Shown here: positions 56,457 through 64,000 of the stretch, piece by piece
How the letters are laid out: each line of letters starts with the position of its first letter
Position numbering within the stretch: the first letter of the stretch is position 1
Assembly (NCBI GenBank): GCA_017643165.1
Contig: JAEPNY010000002.1
Span: 164,402-228,401 of the forward strand
Origin: Psychroserpens sp.
GTDB taxonomy: Bacteria; Bacteroidota; Bacteroidia; Flavobacteriales; Flavobacteriaceae
Direction of reading: 5' to 3'
Length of the DNA stretch: 64,000 nucleotides
The notes under the pieces: model-generated
Databases searched by the model: none
Seen by the model: only the letters and a program-made list of their open reading frames with translations
What the model was told of the DNA's origin: nothing
Position numbers and translations under genes: made by a program

Positions 56457-57412
56457 TAGTTTCTATGTGGGAACTTTACAAAGTAAAGCTTTTCTTTTTT
56501 ATAATTAATTATTGTTCGCTGTTGTCTAAAAAACTCATAACCTAATACACCGTCAAGATTGGTACCGAATGCTTCGTTCATTTGATTCAAGTTGGTTAAT
56601 AAAGTTTCCATAGGTGCAAAGTAAATCGTATTGGTGAGTTTAACCCGATACAATTTCCCTGCCATAACTTCAATCTTCTTGCCGCTGGCACCCATTAGCA
56701 TCAATCGTTGTGAGGGATAGAAGTACTTTAGTATTTTTTTGCTAGATCGTTTATTAAGTTGATTATATTCGGCTCCTGTGTCTAATCCGAATTTAAGCTT
56801 ATGTTTATCGACATAAGTTTCGAGTACTATTGTATGACGCTTTAATTTGAAATCTACGGAATCAATTACGGTTTCCAGTAATGGTCGCGTGTCTAAGCGT
56901 TCACCATTTTTATCTACTCTAGTAAGCGTTATCTGATTTAAATACATATCAATAAACACCTCATAGTCCTTTAATATATTGTAGCCTATAATGCCTAATA
57001 AGTGTATCTTTTTGCTAGATTCAATATGACTTAAATCAATAACATCAGAATCTTTATTTTCTAATGTGATGTCATTAATGATAAATTCTTTTAGTCGTTT
57101 TTCGAGTGGATTATCAATGAGGTCAATCACTCCTGATGTAGATCTTTGGTCTTGATTTTTGGAGGCCTTTGATTTGAAATGTGATTTATTTAATATCAAG
57201 GTTTCAGAGCCTGTATCGATTATAAAGTTTCCACGCTGATCTAATAGCTCTGCTTCAATTACTATCAGATTATCAATGAGTTTAAATGGAATACGCGTTG
57301 CATGTTCACTTAATATTTCTGCCTTTGGAAAGGATACGAGCTTATCTTTACCGGTGGCACTAATACCAACTGAATACAGAAAAACCAATATTATGAACAT
57401 ATGTCTTCGCAT
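56456..57412 (-). CDS. Retropepsin-like aspartyl protease family protein
   Basis: A 318-residue exported protein with a signal peptide (about 1-20). Two aspartic-protease half-domains are visible: the first with FIIDTGSETLILNKSHF (about 82-98, DTG), the second with FGLDTGAEYNQLNKRSS (about 208-224, DTG) and GVLGYEFFRQQRTIINYKKEKLYF near the end. The two-domain layout suggests a self-contained, pepsin-like pairing rather than a dimer. Substrate unknown. Its stop codon overlaps the GTG start of the glycogen-binding gene, so the two are translationally coupled. Confidence 0.88.
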   Translation of the reverse strand: MRRHMFIILVFLYSVGISATGKDKLVSFPKAEILSEHATRIPFKLIDNLIVIEAELLDQRGNFIIDTGSETLILNKSHFKSKASKNQDQRSTSGVIDLIDNPLEKRLKEFIINDITLENKDSDVIDLSHIESSKKIHLLGIIGYNILKDYEVFIDMYLNQITLTRVDKNGERLDTRPLLETVIDSVDFKLKRHTIVLETYVDKHKLKFGLDTGAEYNQLNKRSSKKILKYFYPSQRLMLMGASGKKIEVMAGKLYRVKLTNTIYFAPMETLLTNLNQMNEAFGTNLDGVLGYEFFRQQRTIINYKKEKLYFVKFPHRN

Positions 57413-57452
57413 ACTTTATAGACGAAAAATAGTATGCCTTGTTACGCCTAAA

Positions 57453-58307
57453 TTAGAGATGCGATCCAATAAACGCTTTTAAATTTGTCCAGGTGTCAAT
57501 AAACTCAGAACCAATCCATCCGTGACCAGCATTAGGATAAAGGATAAACTGATGTGTAACACCTAAAGTTTCTAGTCTAGCCTGCATGTCTACACCTTGA
57601 CTAGTTGGAATTAAAGGATCTTGTCCGCCATAAAACAAAATGGTTGGTGGTGCATCGATAGTAACTTGATGATAAGGACTTACCAATTCAAGAAATTCTA
57701 TAGAGGCATCGATACCATAAATATCAATAATCTCTTGAAGTTCGGGATTTGTATTGTTCAAATAAGCTGGATCCGTGAAGTTCGTAGGTCCAACAATACT
57801 AGCAACCATATTAGTAGCGGCATTATCATCATGAGCATAACTCCACAACATTGATAAATGAGCACCTGCACTTGTGCCGATAAACCCGATATCATCTGAT
57901 ATAACATAGGTGCTCTGTTGATCTTTCAAATAGGAAACAATTGCTGATATATCGTCAATTTGCATTGGAAAAGGAGGGTTGTTTTGATCTGCTAAACGAT
58001 AGTTGATATTGACAATTGCAACATCAGGAATTTCCTGTAGAATAAGGTCTTTAAGTATGTTCATGCTCGATTTATCTCCAGATGTCCAACCACCTCCATG
58101 AACTAAGATCATGATCTTTGTGTCAAGGGTACGATTGGCAGGCAGGTAGATATCGAAGACCTGATCGGGATCAGTACCATACGACACATTCAGTTCTTGA
58201 CGAAATTCTAGAGCATTGGGATCTAATCCGTTTGAATCATCATCCGAACACGAAACAAAGCCAACCGTTAAAAAAAGTAAGAGGAAAGTATTTTTAATGA
58301 ACTTCAT
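57453..58307 (-). CDS. Alpha/beta-hydrolase lipoprotein (BD-FAE/carboxylesterase type)
   Basis: A 284-residue exported lipoprotein with a lipobox near LTVGFVSCSDDDS (Cys about 20). The hydrolase fold has the oxyanion HGGGWTSGDKSS (about 70), nucleophile elbow GTSAGAHLS (about 144-152), acid in GGQDPLIPTSQ (about 228) and His in NAGHGW (about 262). It is of the esterase group that includes feruloyl and carbohydrate esterases. It is probably anchored to the outer membrane and may act on glycan esters, but there is no linked PUL. Confidence 0.93.
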   Translation of the reverse strand: MKFIKNTFLLLFLTVGFVSCSDDDSNGLDPNALEFRQELNVSYGTDPDQVFDIYLPANRTLDTKIMILVHGGGWTSGDKSSMNILKDLILQEIPDVAIVNINYRLADQNNPPFPMQIDDISAIVSYLKDQQSTYVISDDIGFIGTSAGAHLSMLWSYAHDDNAATNMVASIVGPTNFTDPAYLNNTNPELQEIIDIYGIDASIEFLELVSPYHQVTIDAPPTILFYGGQDPLIPTSQGVDMQARLETLGVTHQFILYPNAGHGWIGSEFIDTWTNLKAFIGSHL

Positions 58308-58354
58308 AATGATTTATTTGATTACTTTGTTAACGTAAAAGGAAGATACATATT

Positions 58355-58975
58355 ATGGCGCAACTGATTAGAATTTATGAAGACAATCCAAATCCGCGAG
58401 AGATCAAGAAGGTTATTGATGTTTTACAGTCGGGTGGACTTATTATTTATCCAACCGATACAGTTTACGGATTAGGATGTGATATCACTAATATTAAAGC
58501 GTTGGAGAAAATTGCAAGAATTAAAGGTGTTAAATTAGAAAAGTCGAACTTCTCTTTTATTTGTAGAGATCTCAGTAATTTAAGTGATTACGTTAAACAA
58601 ATTGATACCGCAACTTTTAAAATATTGAAGCGTGCCTTACCTGGACCTTATACTTTTATTCTTCCAGGTTCAAAGAGTCTTCCACATCCATTTAAAAAGA
58701 AAAAGACCGTAGGTATTCGAGTTCCAGATAACAACATCGCATTAGAAATTGTAAATCAACTAGGAAATCCTATAATTTCGACCTCAATACGAGATGAAGA
58801 TGAGATTATTGAGTATACCACTGATCCTGAACTCATTATAGAAAAATGGGATAATCTTGTCGATCTGGTGATCGATGGAGGATATGGCGATAATGAACCT
58901 TCAACTGTTGTTGATCTGTCTCAAGACGAGCCACTTATCATTCGAGAAGGAAAAGGTAGTACAGAAATATTTTAA
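58355..58975 (+). CDS. Threonylcarbamoyladenylate synthase-family protein (TsaC/Sua5/YciO)
   Basis: A 206-residue protein of the YrdC fold. The nucleotide pocket motif is IIYPTDTVYGLGCD (about 32-45), followed by KSNFSFICRDLSNL and LPGPYTFILPG with TVGIRVPDN. These fit the L-threonylcarbamoyladenylate synthase family that makes the tRNA t6A precursor. The basic stretch SLPHPFKKKKTVGIR and the absence of a Sua5 C-terminal domain fit TsaC or the related YciO, so the assignment to t6A synthesis is probable rather than certain. Confidence 0.9.
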   Translation: MAQLIRIYEDNPNPREIKKVIDVLQSGGLIIYPTDTVYGLGCDITNIKALEKIARIKGVKLEKSNFSFICRDLSNLSDYVKQIDTATFKILKRALPGPYTFILPGSKSLPHPFKKKKTVGIRVPDNNIALEIVNQLGNPIISTSIRDEDEIIEYTTDPELIIEKWDNLVDLVIDGGYGDNEPSTVVDLSQDEPLIIREGKGSTEIF

Positions 58976-58993
58976 CTGCTTGAATAGTTACAA

Positions 58994-59026
58994 AAAAAAG
59001 CCCAATCTCAAGATTGGGCTTTTTTA
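58994..59026. terminator. Bidirectional terminator between 58975 and 59040
   Basis: Perfect hairpin AAAAAAGCCCAATCT with AGATTGGGCTTTTTT, loop CA, with T runs on both strands. It separates the convergent TsaC-type and OmpA genes. Confidence 0.9.
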
Positions 59027-59039
59027 TTTTTTGTATGTT

Positions 59040-59900
59040 TTAGTTTCCAGCTGCGGAAAGATTTTTCATTTCTTCTTCTATCATTTCGTAGAATTGATCA
59101 ATCTTCGGAAGAACGACAATTCTAGTCCTTCTGTTTTTTGCTCTATTTTCAGCTGTGTCATTTGCCACTAATGGAACATGATAACTACGTCCAGCAGCAA
59201 CTAATTGCTGAGGGTTTACTTCTAAACTCTCTAATACTCTAACTACTGCCGTAGCACGTTTTACACTGAGGTCCCAATTGTCTAAAAGCACACCTTTTTT
59301 GTATGGTACGTTATCGGTATGTGCTTCTACCATAGCTTCGAAGTCAGGTTTACTGTTGATTACTTTAGCTACTTTAGCTAAAACTTCCTTCGCTTTGCTA
59401 GTAACGTTGTAACTTCCACTTTGGAACAATAGTTTATCTGCTATAGAGATGAATACAACACCTTTTTCTACATTAACTTCGATATCTGGGTCATTAATGC
59501 CAACCTCTTTTTTCAGGCTCGATACGATTGCCAATGTTACTGAATCCTTTTTACTCAAAGCATCTTGTAATCGAGATATTTTAAGATCTTTCTCTTTTAA
59601 ACTCTCTAATGATTTTTCTAAGTTTTCAGCACCTTTTTGAGTAAGTGTAGTCAAGTTTCCTTTTGTGTCGATAAGGTCTTGATTCGCTTTTCTTAAATCT
59701 TCTAATTGGTCTTTCATTGTTTCTACGCGCGCCATTGCAGCAGCTTTATCGGCTAAACAGCTGTTTAGTTTAACCGTCGCAGAATTCAATAAATCTTGAG
59801 TTTCCTTTTGCTTTTCTTCTAGTGCCATATAATCCTTCTTCGATACACATGACGTCATAATGAGCATCCCAGCAACACTTAATAGCATTAATTTTTTCAT
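59040..59900 (-). CDS. OmpA-family peptidoglycan-binding lipoprotein
   Basis: A 286-residue exported lipoprotein with lipobox cysteine near residue 18 (LIMTSCVSK). A long coiled coil (about 25-125) leads to the OmpA-like domain (about 150-285), with ISIADKLLFQSGSYNVTSKAKEVL, MVEAHTDNVPY and the peptidoglycan-binding NRRTRIVVLPK. It should tether the outer membrane to peptidoglycan. It is well separated from the following gene by a terminator and is likely monocistronic. Confidence 0.95.
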   Translation of the reverse strand: MKKLMLLSVAGMLIMTSCVSKKDYMALEEKQKETQDLLNSATVKLNSCLADKAAAMARVETMKDQLEDLRKANQDLIDTKGNLTTLTQKGAENLEKSLESLKEKDLKISRLQDALSKKDSVTLAIVSSLKKEVGINDPDIEVNVEKGVVFISIADKLLFQSGSYNVTSKAKEVLAKVAKVINSKPDFEAMVEAHTDNVPYKKGVLLDNWDLSVKRATAVVRVLESLEVNPQQLVAAGRSYHVPLVANDTAENRAKNRRTRIVVLPKIDQFYEMIEEEMKNLSAAGN

Positions 59901-60001
59901 AATTTCAATTCTAATTTGTTGTTAAAGTATAGCTCAAAATTATACAAAAGAACATACGCATTGATGATCTTTAACTAAAATTTTAACACATTTATGAACA
60001 A

Positions 60002-60982
60002 TTACGAACGATAACGTTTTCTGACAAAATAAGACCAAACAATTGATCGCTCATTGTAGTATTTTTTTTGCTGCGGAATATTTCGTCTTGCCTTAAATAA
60101 TTTTGAGAGCTGTCCGTAAAAACTAAAGTGCGCTTTTAATATAGCGAGGAAGTGATTGCCTTTAAAACTTAGTAAGAATTTCAAACCTGCTATGCCATCT
60201 AGAAGCATTCGAATAAATAGAGTACCAATAATAGGTGATGGTAAATTCTTAGTGATTGTAAATAGACTATTTCTAAAATTGAGATATGTTTTCCTCGGAC
60301 TTCCAGAATTTAGAGTTGCACCACCAACATGATATACGGTTGAGGTGCCTACGTATTTGGTCGTAAATCCATAATTGAAGGCACGCCAACACAAATCGAT
60401 TTCTTCAAAATGTGCAAAATAGGATTCATCGAAACCATTTAAAAACTTAAATGCTTCCGATCTAATAAACAAGCAAGCACCAGAGGCCCAAAAAATAGGA
60501 ATCGTATCGTTGTATTGACCGTTGTCTTTCTCAATGTGATCAAATACACGTCCTCTGCAATAAGGAAATCCGTATTTATCAATAAATCCGCCACCTGCGC
60601 CTGCATATTCGAAATAGGTTTTATTCTTTTGGTCTACTATTTTTGGTTGAATAATTGTGGTGTCAGTATGCGTTTCAAATTCATTAATAATTGGGCTTAG
60701 CCATCCTTCAGAAACTTCAATATCACTATTTAATAGACAATAGATGTCGGCGTTCACATGTTTAAGTGCATCATTATAACCTTTGGCATATCCACCGTTT
60801 ACGTTATTTTGAATAATCTGTATTTCGGGATATTTCGAATTTAAGAACGAAATTGAATCATCAGTTGAGGCATTATCGGCAACATATATATCAGCATCAC
60901 TTGAATGTTTTACAACCGAAGGTAGAAAACGTTCTAACAACGTTTTACCGTTCCAATTTAATATGACAACTGCAATCTTCAT
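60002..60982 (-). CDS. GT2-family glycosyltransferase
   Basis: A 326-residue GT-A glycosyltransferase. VVILNWNGKTLLERFLPSV is the nucleotide-sugar start, ADNASTDDSI holds the first acidic pair, LLNSDIEVSEGWL is the DxD-like motif, and a membrane-associated C-terminus (about 235-270, basic tail) follows GTSTVYHVGGATLN. The sugar donor is unknown. It overlaps the upstream HsdR_N gene by 4 nt (ATGA). Confidence 0.93.
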   Translation of the reverse strand: MKIAVVILNWNGKTLLERFLPSVVKHSSDADIYVADNASTDDSISFLNSKYPEIQIIQNNVNGGYAKGYNDALKHVNADIYCLLNSDIEVSEGWLSPIINEFETHTDTTIIQPKIVDQKNKTYFEYAGAGGGFIDKYGFPYCRGRVFDHIEKDNGQYNDTIPIFWASGACLFIRSEAFKFLNGFDESYFAHFEEIDLCWRAFNYGFTTKYVGTSTVYHVGGATLNSGSPRKTYLNFRNSLFTITKNLPSPIIGTLFIRMLLDGIAGLKFLLSFKGNHFLAILKAHFSFYGQLSKLFKARRNIPQQKKYYNERSIVWSYFVRKRYRS

Positions 60983-61422
60983 TTATGAGCAGGAAGTTCC
61001 TTTAAAAAATTATAACCTTGATTTTTGAAATCCATAACGCAATAATAATGATTAATCCCATTGGTTACCATAAGATAACTTGCATTTAAGGTCATGTTAT
61101 ATCGCGCAATTTGATCAAATGTTGACTGATCGATAGTGACATTATAGGATTTGCATTCAACAATAAGATGAATCGTACCGTCAGGATTATAGACCACTAT
61201 ATCATAGCGTTTATTAAGATTATTGACCTTCAGTTCTTTCTCGACGTTAATTAAAGATTTGGGGTATTTTTTTTCCTGGATTAGGTAGTGTATGCAATGC
61301 TGTCGCACCCATTCTTCAGGTTGTAAAATGATAAATTTTTTACGAATCTCATCGAAAATAGAAACTTTATTTTCGTTACTTTTGAATCGGAATGAGAACT
61401 TCGGAAAATTAAGTGCTTGCAT
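60979..61422 (-). CDS. HsdR_N (type I restriction enzyme R N-terminal-like) domain protein
   Basis: A 147-residue protein from the ATG at 61422 (MQALNFPKFSF; an ATG three codons earlier is possible). It is a stand-alone nuclease-fold domain: RYDIVVYNPDGTIHLIVECKSYN has the D and E-x-K residues of the PD-(D/E)xK fold (near residues 70-90). No restriction-modification genes are linked, so despite its name it is not part of a type I system. It sits next to holA and a GT2 enzyme in flavobacterial genomes. The real role is not known. Confidence 0.9.
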   Translation of the reverse strand: MQALNFPKFSFRFKSNENKVSIFDEIRKKFIILQPEEWVRQHCIHYLIQEKKYPKSLINVEKELKVNNLNKRYDIVVYNPDGTIHLIVECKSYNVTIDQSTFDQIARYNMTLNASYLMVTNGINHYYCVMDFKNQGYNFLKELPAHK

Positions 61423-61523
61423 CAAGATCACTGTATGATTTTCCTCAAAGTTACGCTACTAAGAGAGATTTCCAAAGGGCTATCGCTTTTTTTGGAACAG
61501 CAATTCAAATTAGATCAATTACA

Positions 61524-62528
61524 TTGAACGAAGTAAAGCAGATAGTAAAAGATATTAAGGATGGTAAGATCAAACCGATCTACTTTTTAATGGGAGAGGA
61601 ACCATACTATATTGATGCCATTTCCAATTTTATTGAGTCGAATGTACTTTCCGAGGAGGAAAAAGGATTTAATCAAATTGTACTGTATGGACGAGATATT
61701 TCAGTAGATGATATTGTAAGTAATGCAAAGCGATTTCCTATGATGGCAGAGCGTCAAGTCGTTATCGTAAAGGAAGCACAGGACCTTTCTCGCACCATCG
61801 AAAAATTGGTGAGTTATGTTGAAAACCCGCAACCTTCAACAGTATTAGTTATCAATTACAAGTACAAGAAAATCGATAAACGTAAGGCCTTGTATAAAGC
61901 GTTACAAAAGGTAGGCTTGGTATTCGAGTCTAAAAAGCTTTACGAAAATCAGGTCGCGGATTGGATTAGACGTGTCTTATCTGGTAAAGGTTATACCATC
62001 TCACCGAAGGCAGCACAAATGCTTGTTGAGTTTTTAGGGACAGATCTTGGGAAAATCAACAACGAACTAGAGAAGTTACGAATCATTCTACCAGAAGGCA
62101 CACAGATAAGCGCTGAACATATTGAAGAGAATATCGGTATCAGTAAGGATTTCAATAATTTTGAGTTACGAAAAGCAATAGGTGAACGCAATACAGAGAA
62201 GGCGTTTAGAATCGTCAATTATTTTGCAGATAACCCGAAGGATAATCCCATGGTGGTAACTGTGTCCTTATTGTTTAATTTCTTCTCACAATTATTACAT
62301 TTCCACGGCTTACATGATAAGAACCCAAGGAATGTGGCTTCAGCCTTAAAAATCAATCCGTATTTCGTAAATGAATACGTAAGTGCAGCACGAAACTTTC
62401 CTATGAGAAAAGTAAGTAAAGTAGTTGCAACATTGCGTGAGTTTGATGTGAAAGGTAAAGGCGTTAATGCTAATGCTGTTCCTCAAGGAGACCTATTGAA
62501 AGAACTATTAGTTAAAATATTCAATTAG
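61524..62528 (+). CDS. holA: DNA polymerase III delta subunit
   Basis: A 334-residue clamp-loader subunit. I start it at TTG 61524 (NEVKQIVKDIKDGKIKPIYF), which matches the usual flavobacterial N-terminus; the 37 upstream codons lie in the intergenic region and do not look like protein. The AAA+ fold includes FLMGEEPYYIDAI at the position of the Walker A loop and FGT-DLGKINNELEKL in the collar part. It opens the beta clamp. It converges on the YedK gene with a 4-nt overlap of stops. Confidence 0.93.
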   Translation: MNEVKQIVKDIKDGKIKPIYFLMGEEPYYIDAISNFIESNVLSEEEKGFNQIVLYGRDISVDDIVSNAKRFPMMAERQVVIVKEAQDLSRTIEKLVSYVENPQPSTVLVINYKYKKIDKRKALYKALQKVGLVFESKKLYENQVADWIRRVLSGKGYTISPKAAQMLVEFLGTDLGKINNELEKLRIILPEGTQISAEHIEENIGISKDFNNFELRKAIGERNTEKAFRIVNYFADNPKDNPMVVTVSLLFNFFSQLLHFHGLHDKNPRNVASALKINPYFVNEYVSAARNFPMRKVSKVVATLREFDVKGKGVNANAVPQGDLLKELLVKIFN

Positions 62529-63292
62529 TCAAACTCTAGTTCTTCATAGATAAAGGGTTGGGCAATTTCTTCCACATTACCAAGGTAGGTTTTTCCTCTA
62601 AGCTTGCGAACGGTATGCGCCTGTAATTCCTGTTCTGGAAAGGATTGTATTAGATCCTGAACTAACTGAATATCTAAGTCATCATCGATGGGATCTAACC
62701 ATTTGTCCTCTAATGCTTCCGGCAAAATCAATGGCATCCTCGGACCTTTGAGTTTTGGGTTGTTATGGATTTTAGACATCATAGAATTACCCTTCGTAGT
62801 GACAATTGTAAATGTTTTAATTTGTCCTCCAGTTTCAGGGTTAGTCCATTCGCTCCAAAGTCCTGCTAATGCAATAGGATTTTTATCTCTTTTTTGAATG
62901 AGAAAAGGGTAGGTGTTACCATTAAAATGATGATGTTCGTAAAAACCGTCTATATAGATTATACAGCGATTGTGCTTAGCAGCATCTCTAAATGCTGGTT
63001 TTTCAAATATGGTTTCGCCACGTGCATTGAGGGTATTATTCCAAATTTTTTTGAGTTGGTCTTGATCGTTGACCCAATGTGGAACAAGTCCCCAAGTGGC
63101 AACTTCTGGGAATTCTGGAGAGCGATCAGTGTATATTAGAAGTTCTGGGTGTGAAAATCCAGAGGCATGATGTATGGGAAGGTCAGTGTATGGAATTAAT
63201 TTTTCTTCAATCTCAGCGATAGCAATGAGATCGCCTCGTCGTCTTGCACGATTTAACTGCGCTTCTAAGCTGGCTTTGATATCGTAACACAT
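62525..63292 (-). CDS. SOS response-associated peptidase YedK/HMCES
   Basis: A 255-residue SRAP-domain protein. The catalytic cysteine is Cys2 (MCYDIKAS), the other conserved residues lie in LNARGET (about 91), GFYEH (Glu about 117) and the HxxRMP-like segment KLKGPRMPLIL, here preceded by an inserted IHNNP. It forms a thiazolidine cross-link with abasic sites in single-stranded DNA to protect them. The start is fixed by the requirement for Cys2. Confidence 0.95.
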   Translation of the reverse strand: MCYDIKASLEAQLNRARRRGDLIAIAEIEEKLIPYTDLPIHHASGFSHPELLIYTDRSPEFPEVATWGLVPHWVNDQDQLKKIWNNTLNARGETIFEKPAFRDAAKHNRCIIYIDGFYEHHHFNGNTYPFLIQKRDKNPIALAGLWSEWTNPETGGQIKTFTIVTTKGNSMMSKIHNNPKLKGPRMPLILPEALEDKWLDPIDDDLDIQLVQDLIQSFPEQELQAHTVRKLRGKTYLGNVEEIAQPFIYEELEFD

Positions 63293-63366
63293 GCGTTTAA
63301 TCTAATGACTTTAAATATCGGAATATTCTTTGTCATCTAAAAACTTTAAAATCCGATGGCGCTTTT

Positions 63367-63843
63367 CTAGTCTTTAAGCGCTTCTAAAATAATTGTATAG
63401 TCGTATTGCAAGTCCTCGTGTAACTTTTCAATTTTCTTAGTAATAGCATCAACGTTTCGGTCAAAGAGATTCGTTAAAGTCGTATTTCGAAAAATTGAGG
63501 GCTGCATTGCTTTCAGCTTTTCACAATAATAAAGAAGTAGTACGACTTCAGTTTCTTTATTTAAAGAGTATCTGATATACTTTCGAATGGTTCTTAGAAT
63601 CTTACGAGCGCTCTTTTTAATATAGAAATAACTACTGGTATTGATGAGTTCGAATTGCTCATCGATTTCCGATTTTACGGTTTCAATATAACCATCTTCG
63701 CTATCGGCTTCAAATAACAGATAGGTGAGGAGTTCTTTGTTTTCTTTTTTGAACCGTGATAAGCGTAAGCATAATTCAGCTAATTCTTCTTTAGACTTGT
63801 ACTTTAGTTCTTTTCTAATGGTAACGACTGAAACCGCTTTCAT
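63367..63843 (-). CDS. Hypothetical helical protein of the Bacteroidota
   Basis: A 158-residue soluble, very helical and lysine-rich protein with no signal peptide (KELKYKSKEELAELCLRL start; SEIDEQFELINTSSYFYIKKSARKILRTIRKYIRY middle). I do not recognise a family. It starts 8 nt after the stop of the LytTR regulator gene and is probably its operon partner. Confidence 0.75.
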   Translation of the reverse strand: MKAVSVVTIRKELKYKSKEELAELCLRLSRFKKENKELLTYLLFEADSEDGYIETVKSEIDEQFELINTSSYFYIKKSARKILRTIRKYIRYSLNKETEVVLLLYYCEKLKAMQPSIFRNTTLTNLFDRNVDAITKKIEKLHEDLQYDYTIILEALKD

Positions 63844-63851
63844 TTATTTTT

Positions 63852-64000
63852 TTAATATTTCAAGGCACTTAAGACCTTTTGTTTATAGGTTTGTCCAATT
63901 GGTAAGGTGTAATCGTCAATTGTTATTTGATTTCCTGATAATAGACTTAGATGCGCTAAGTTAATACTAAATGATTTATGAATGCGCAAAAATCCTTCGG
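63852..64000 (-). CDS. LytTR-type DNA-binding regulator (C-terminal part)
   Basis: The end of a minus-strand gene running off the window edge; TAA at 63852-63854. The visible 48 residues read EGFLRIHKSFSINLAHLSLL followed by GNQITIDDYTLPIG and end SALKY. FxRIHKSFxINxxH and LPIGxTYKxxV are hallmarks of the LytTR DNA-binding domain, typically joined to a receiver. The rest is beyond the window. Confidence 0.85.
   Translation of the reverse strand, partial: EGFLRIHKSFSINLAHLSLLSGNQITIDDYTLPIGQTYKQKVLSALKY

Noticed and set aside
60979-61422. A restriction-modification locus
   Set aside because: The HsdR_N protein is a single short domain, and no methylase, specificity subunit or helicase is nearby.
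61413-61523. N-terminal extension of holA from 61413
   Set aside because: It runs through the divergent intergenic region into the HsdR_N gene and does not look like protein. The family N-terminus begins at 61524.
1-64000. CRISPR arrays, insertion sequences, prophage or integrative elements
   Set aside because: No direct-repeat arrays, transposases, integrases or phage genes were seen. The repeated element in the first 26 kb is a promoter operator, not a mobile repeat.

Overview
The window comes from a low-GC (roughly 35% by eye) member of the Bacteroidota, almost certainly a marine-type Flavobacteriaceae. The evidence is the TAnnTTTG -7 promoter elements, the lack of strong Shine-Dalgarno sequences, a secreted GH16 glucanase with a Por/type IX secretion C-terminal sorting domain, and the family-typical order tpx-dgkA-ftsK-lolA-lptFG-ribBA and glycosyltransferase/HsdR_N/holA. 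I see no phage, insertion sequence or CRISPR array. The only RNA genes are one tRNA-Ser and one predicted small RNA.

The left 26 kb looks like one stress regulon built around a two-component system. The kinase (6601-8481) carries PAS, LOV and PAS domains ahead of HisKA/HATPase, and the LOV domain has the intact photoactive-cysteine motif NCRFLQ. Its partner (5552-6604) is a receiver fused to a Crp/Fnr cyclic-nucleotide fold and HTH. Around it lie five double-domain universal stress proteins with a small membrane protein, a WG-repeat protein plus MacAB-like exporter, an ArsC-like/CDP-alcohol transferase/phosphoesterase operon, a flavodoxin-like/PNPOx-like/GNAT operon, a ytfI-gerW pair, a 22-codon microprotein, an Mla lipid transporter, coiled-coil proteins, an UbiB-family kinase, a CBS protein with an L,D-transpeptidase, and a fermentative-type D-lactate dehydrogenase.

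The key observation is a repeated promoter architecture. A palindrome TGAT-N4-ATCA (Fnr-like half-sites) is followed after exactly 23 nt by a TAnnTTTG-like -7 element, which puts the palindrome centre near -41, the classical class II activator position. I count 13 boxes serving 15 promoters. They precede nearly every transcription unit from 1.3 to 26.2 kb except the kinase/regulator operon, and I found none in the rest of the window. Two boxes drive divergent genes with the same 23-nt spacing on both sides. One drives no protein gene but a roughly 80-nt terminator-ended RNA, and another drives the 22-codon ORF. My inference is that the REC-Crp regulator, fed by the LOV kinase, activates this set in response to light and/or oxygen or energy limitation.

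From 26.3 to 64 kb the content is mostly housekeeping: tRNA-Ser, nitroreductase, a DegT aminotransferase, the GH16 laminarinase-like enzyme, ribBA (with a degraded GTP cyclohydrolase II half), lptFG, lolA, ftsK, dgkA, tpx, PAP2 phosphatase, ammonium transporter, pheT, a TlpA-like lipoprotein, recG, M1 peptidase, patatin, a glutamate-synthase-like flavoprotein, M20 amidohydrolase, a UvrD/PcrA helicase, a triple glycogen-binding-fold protein, an aspartyl protease, an esterase, a TsaC/Sua5 family protein, an OmpA lipoprotein, a GT2 glycosyltransferase, an HsdR_N protein, holA, a YedK/HMCES protein and the end of a LytTR regulator.
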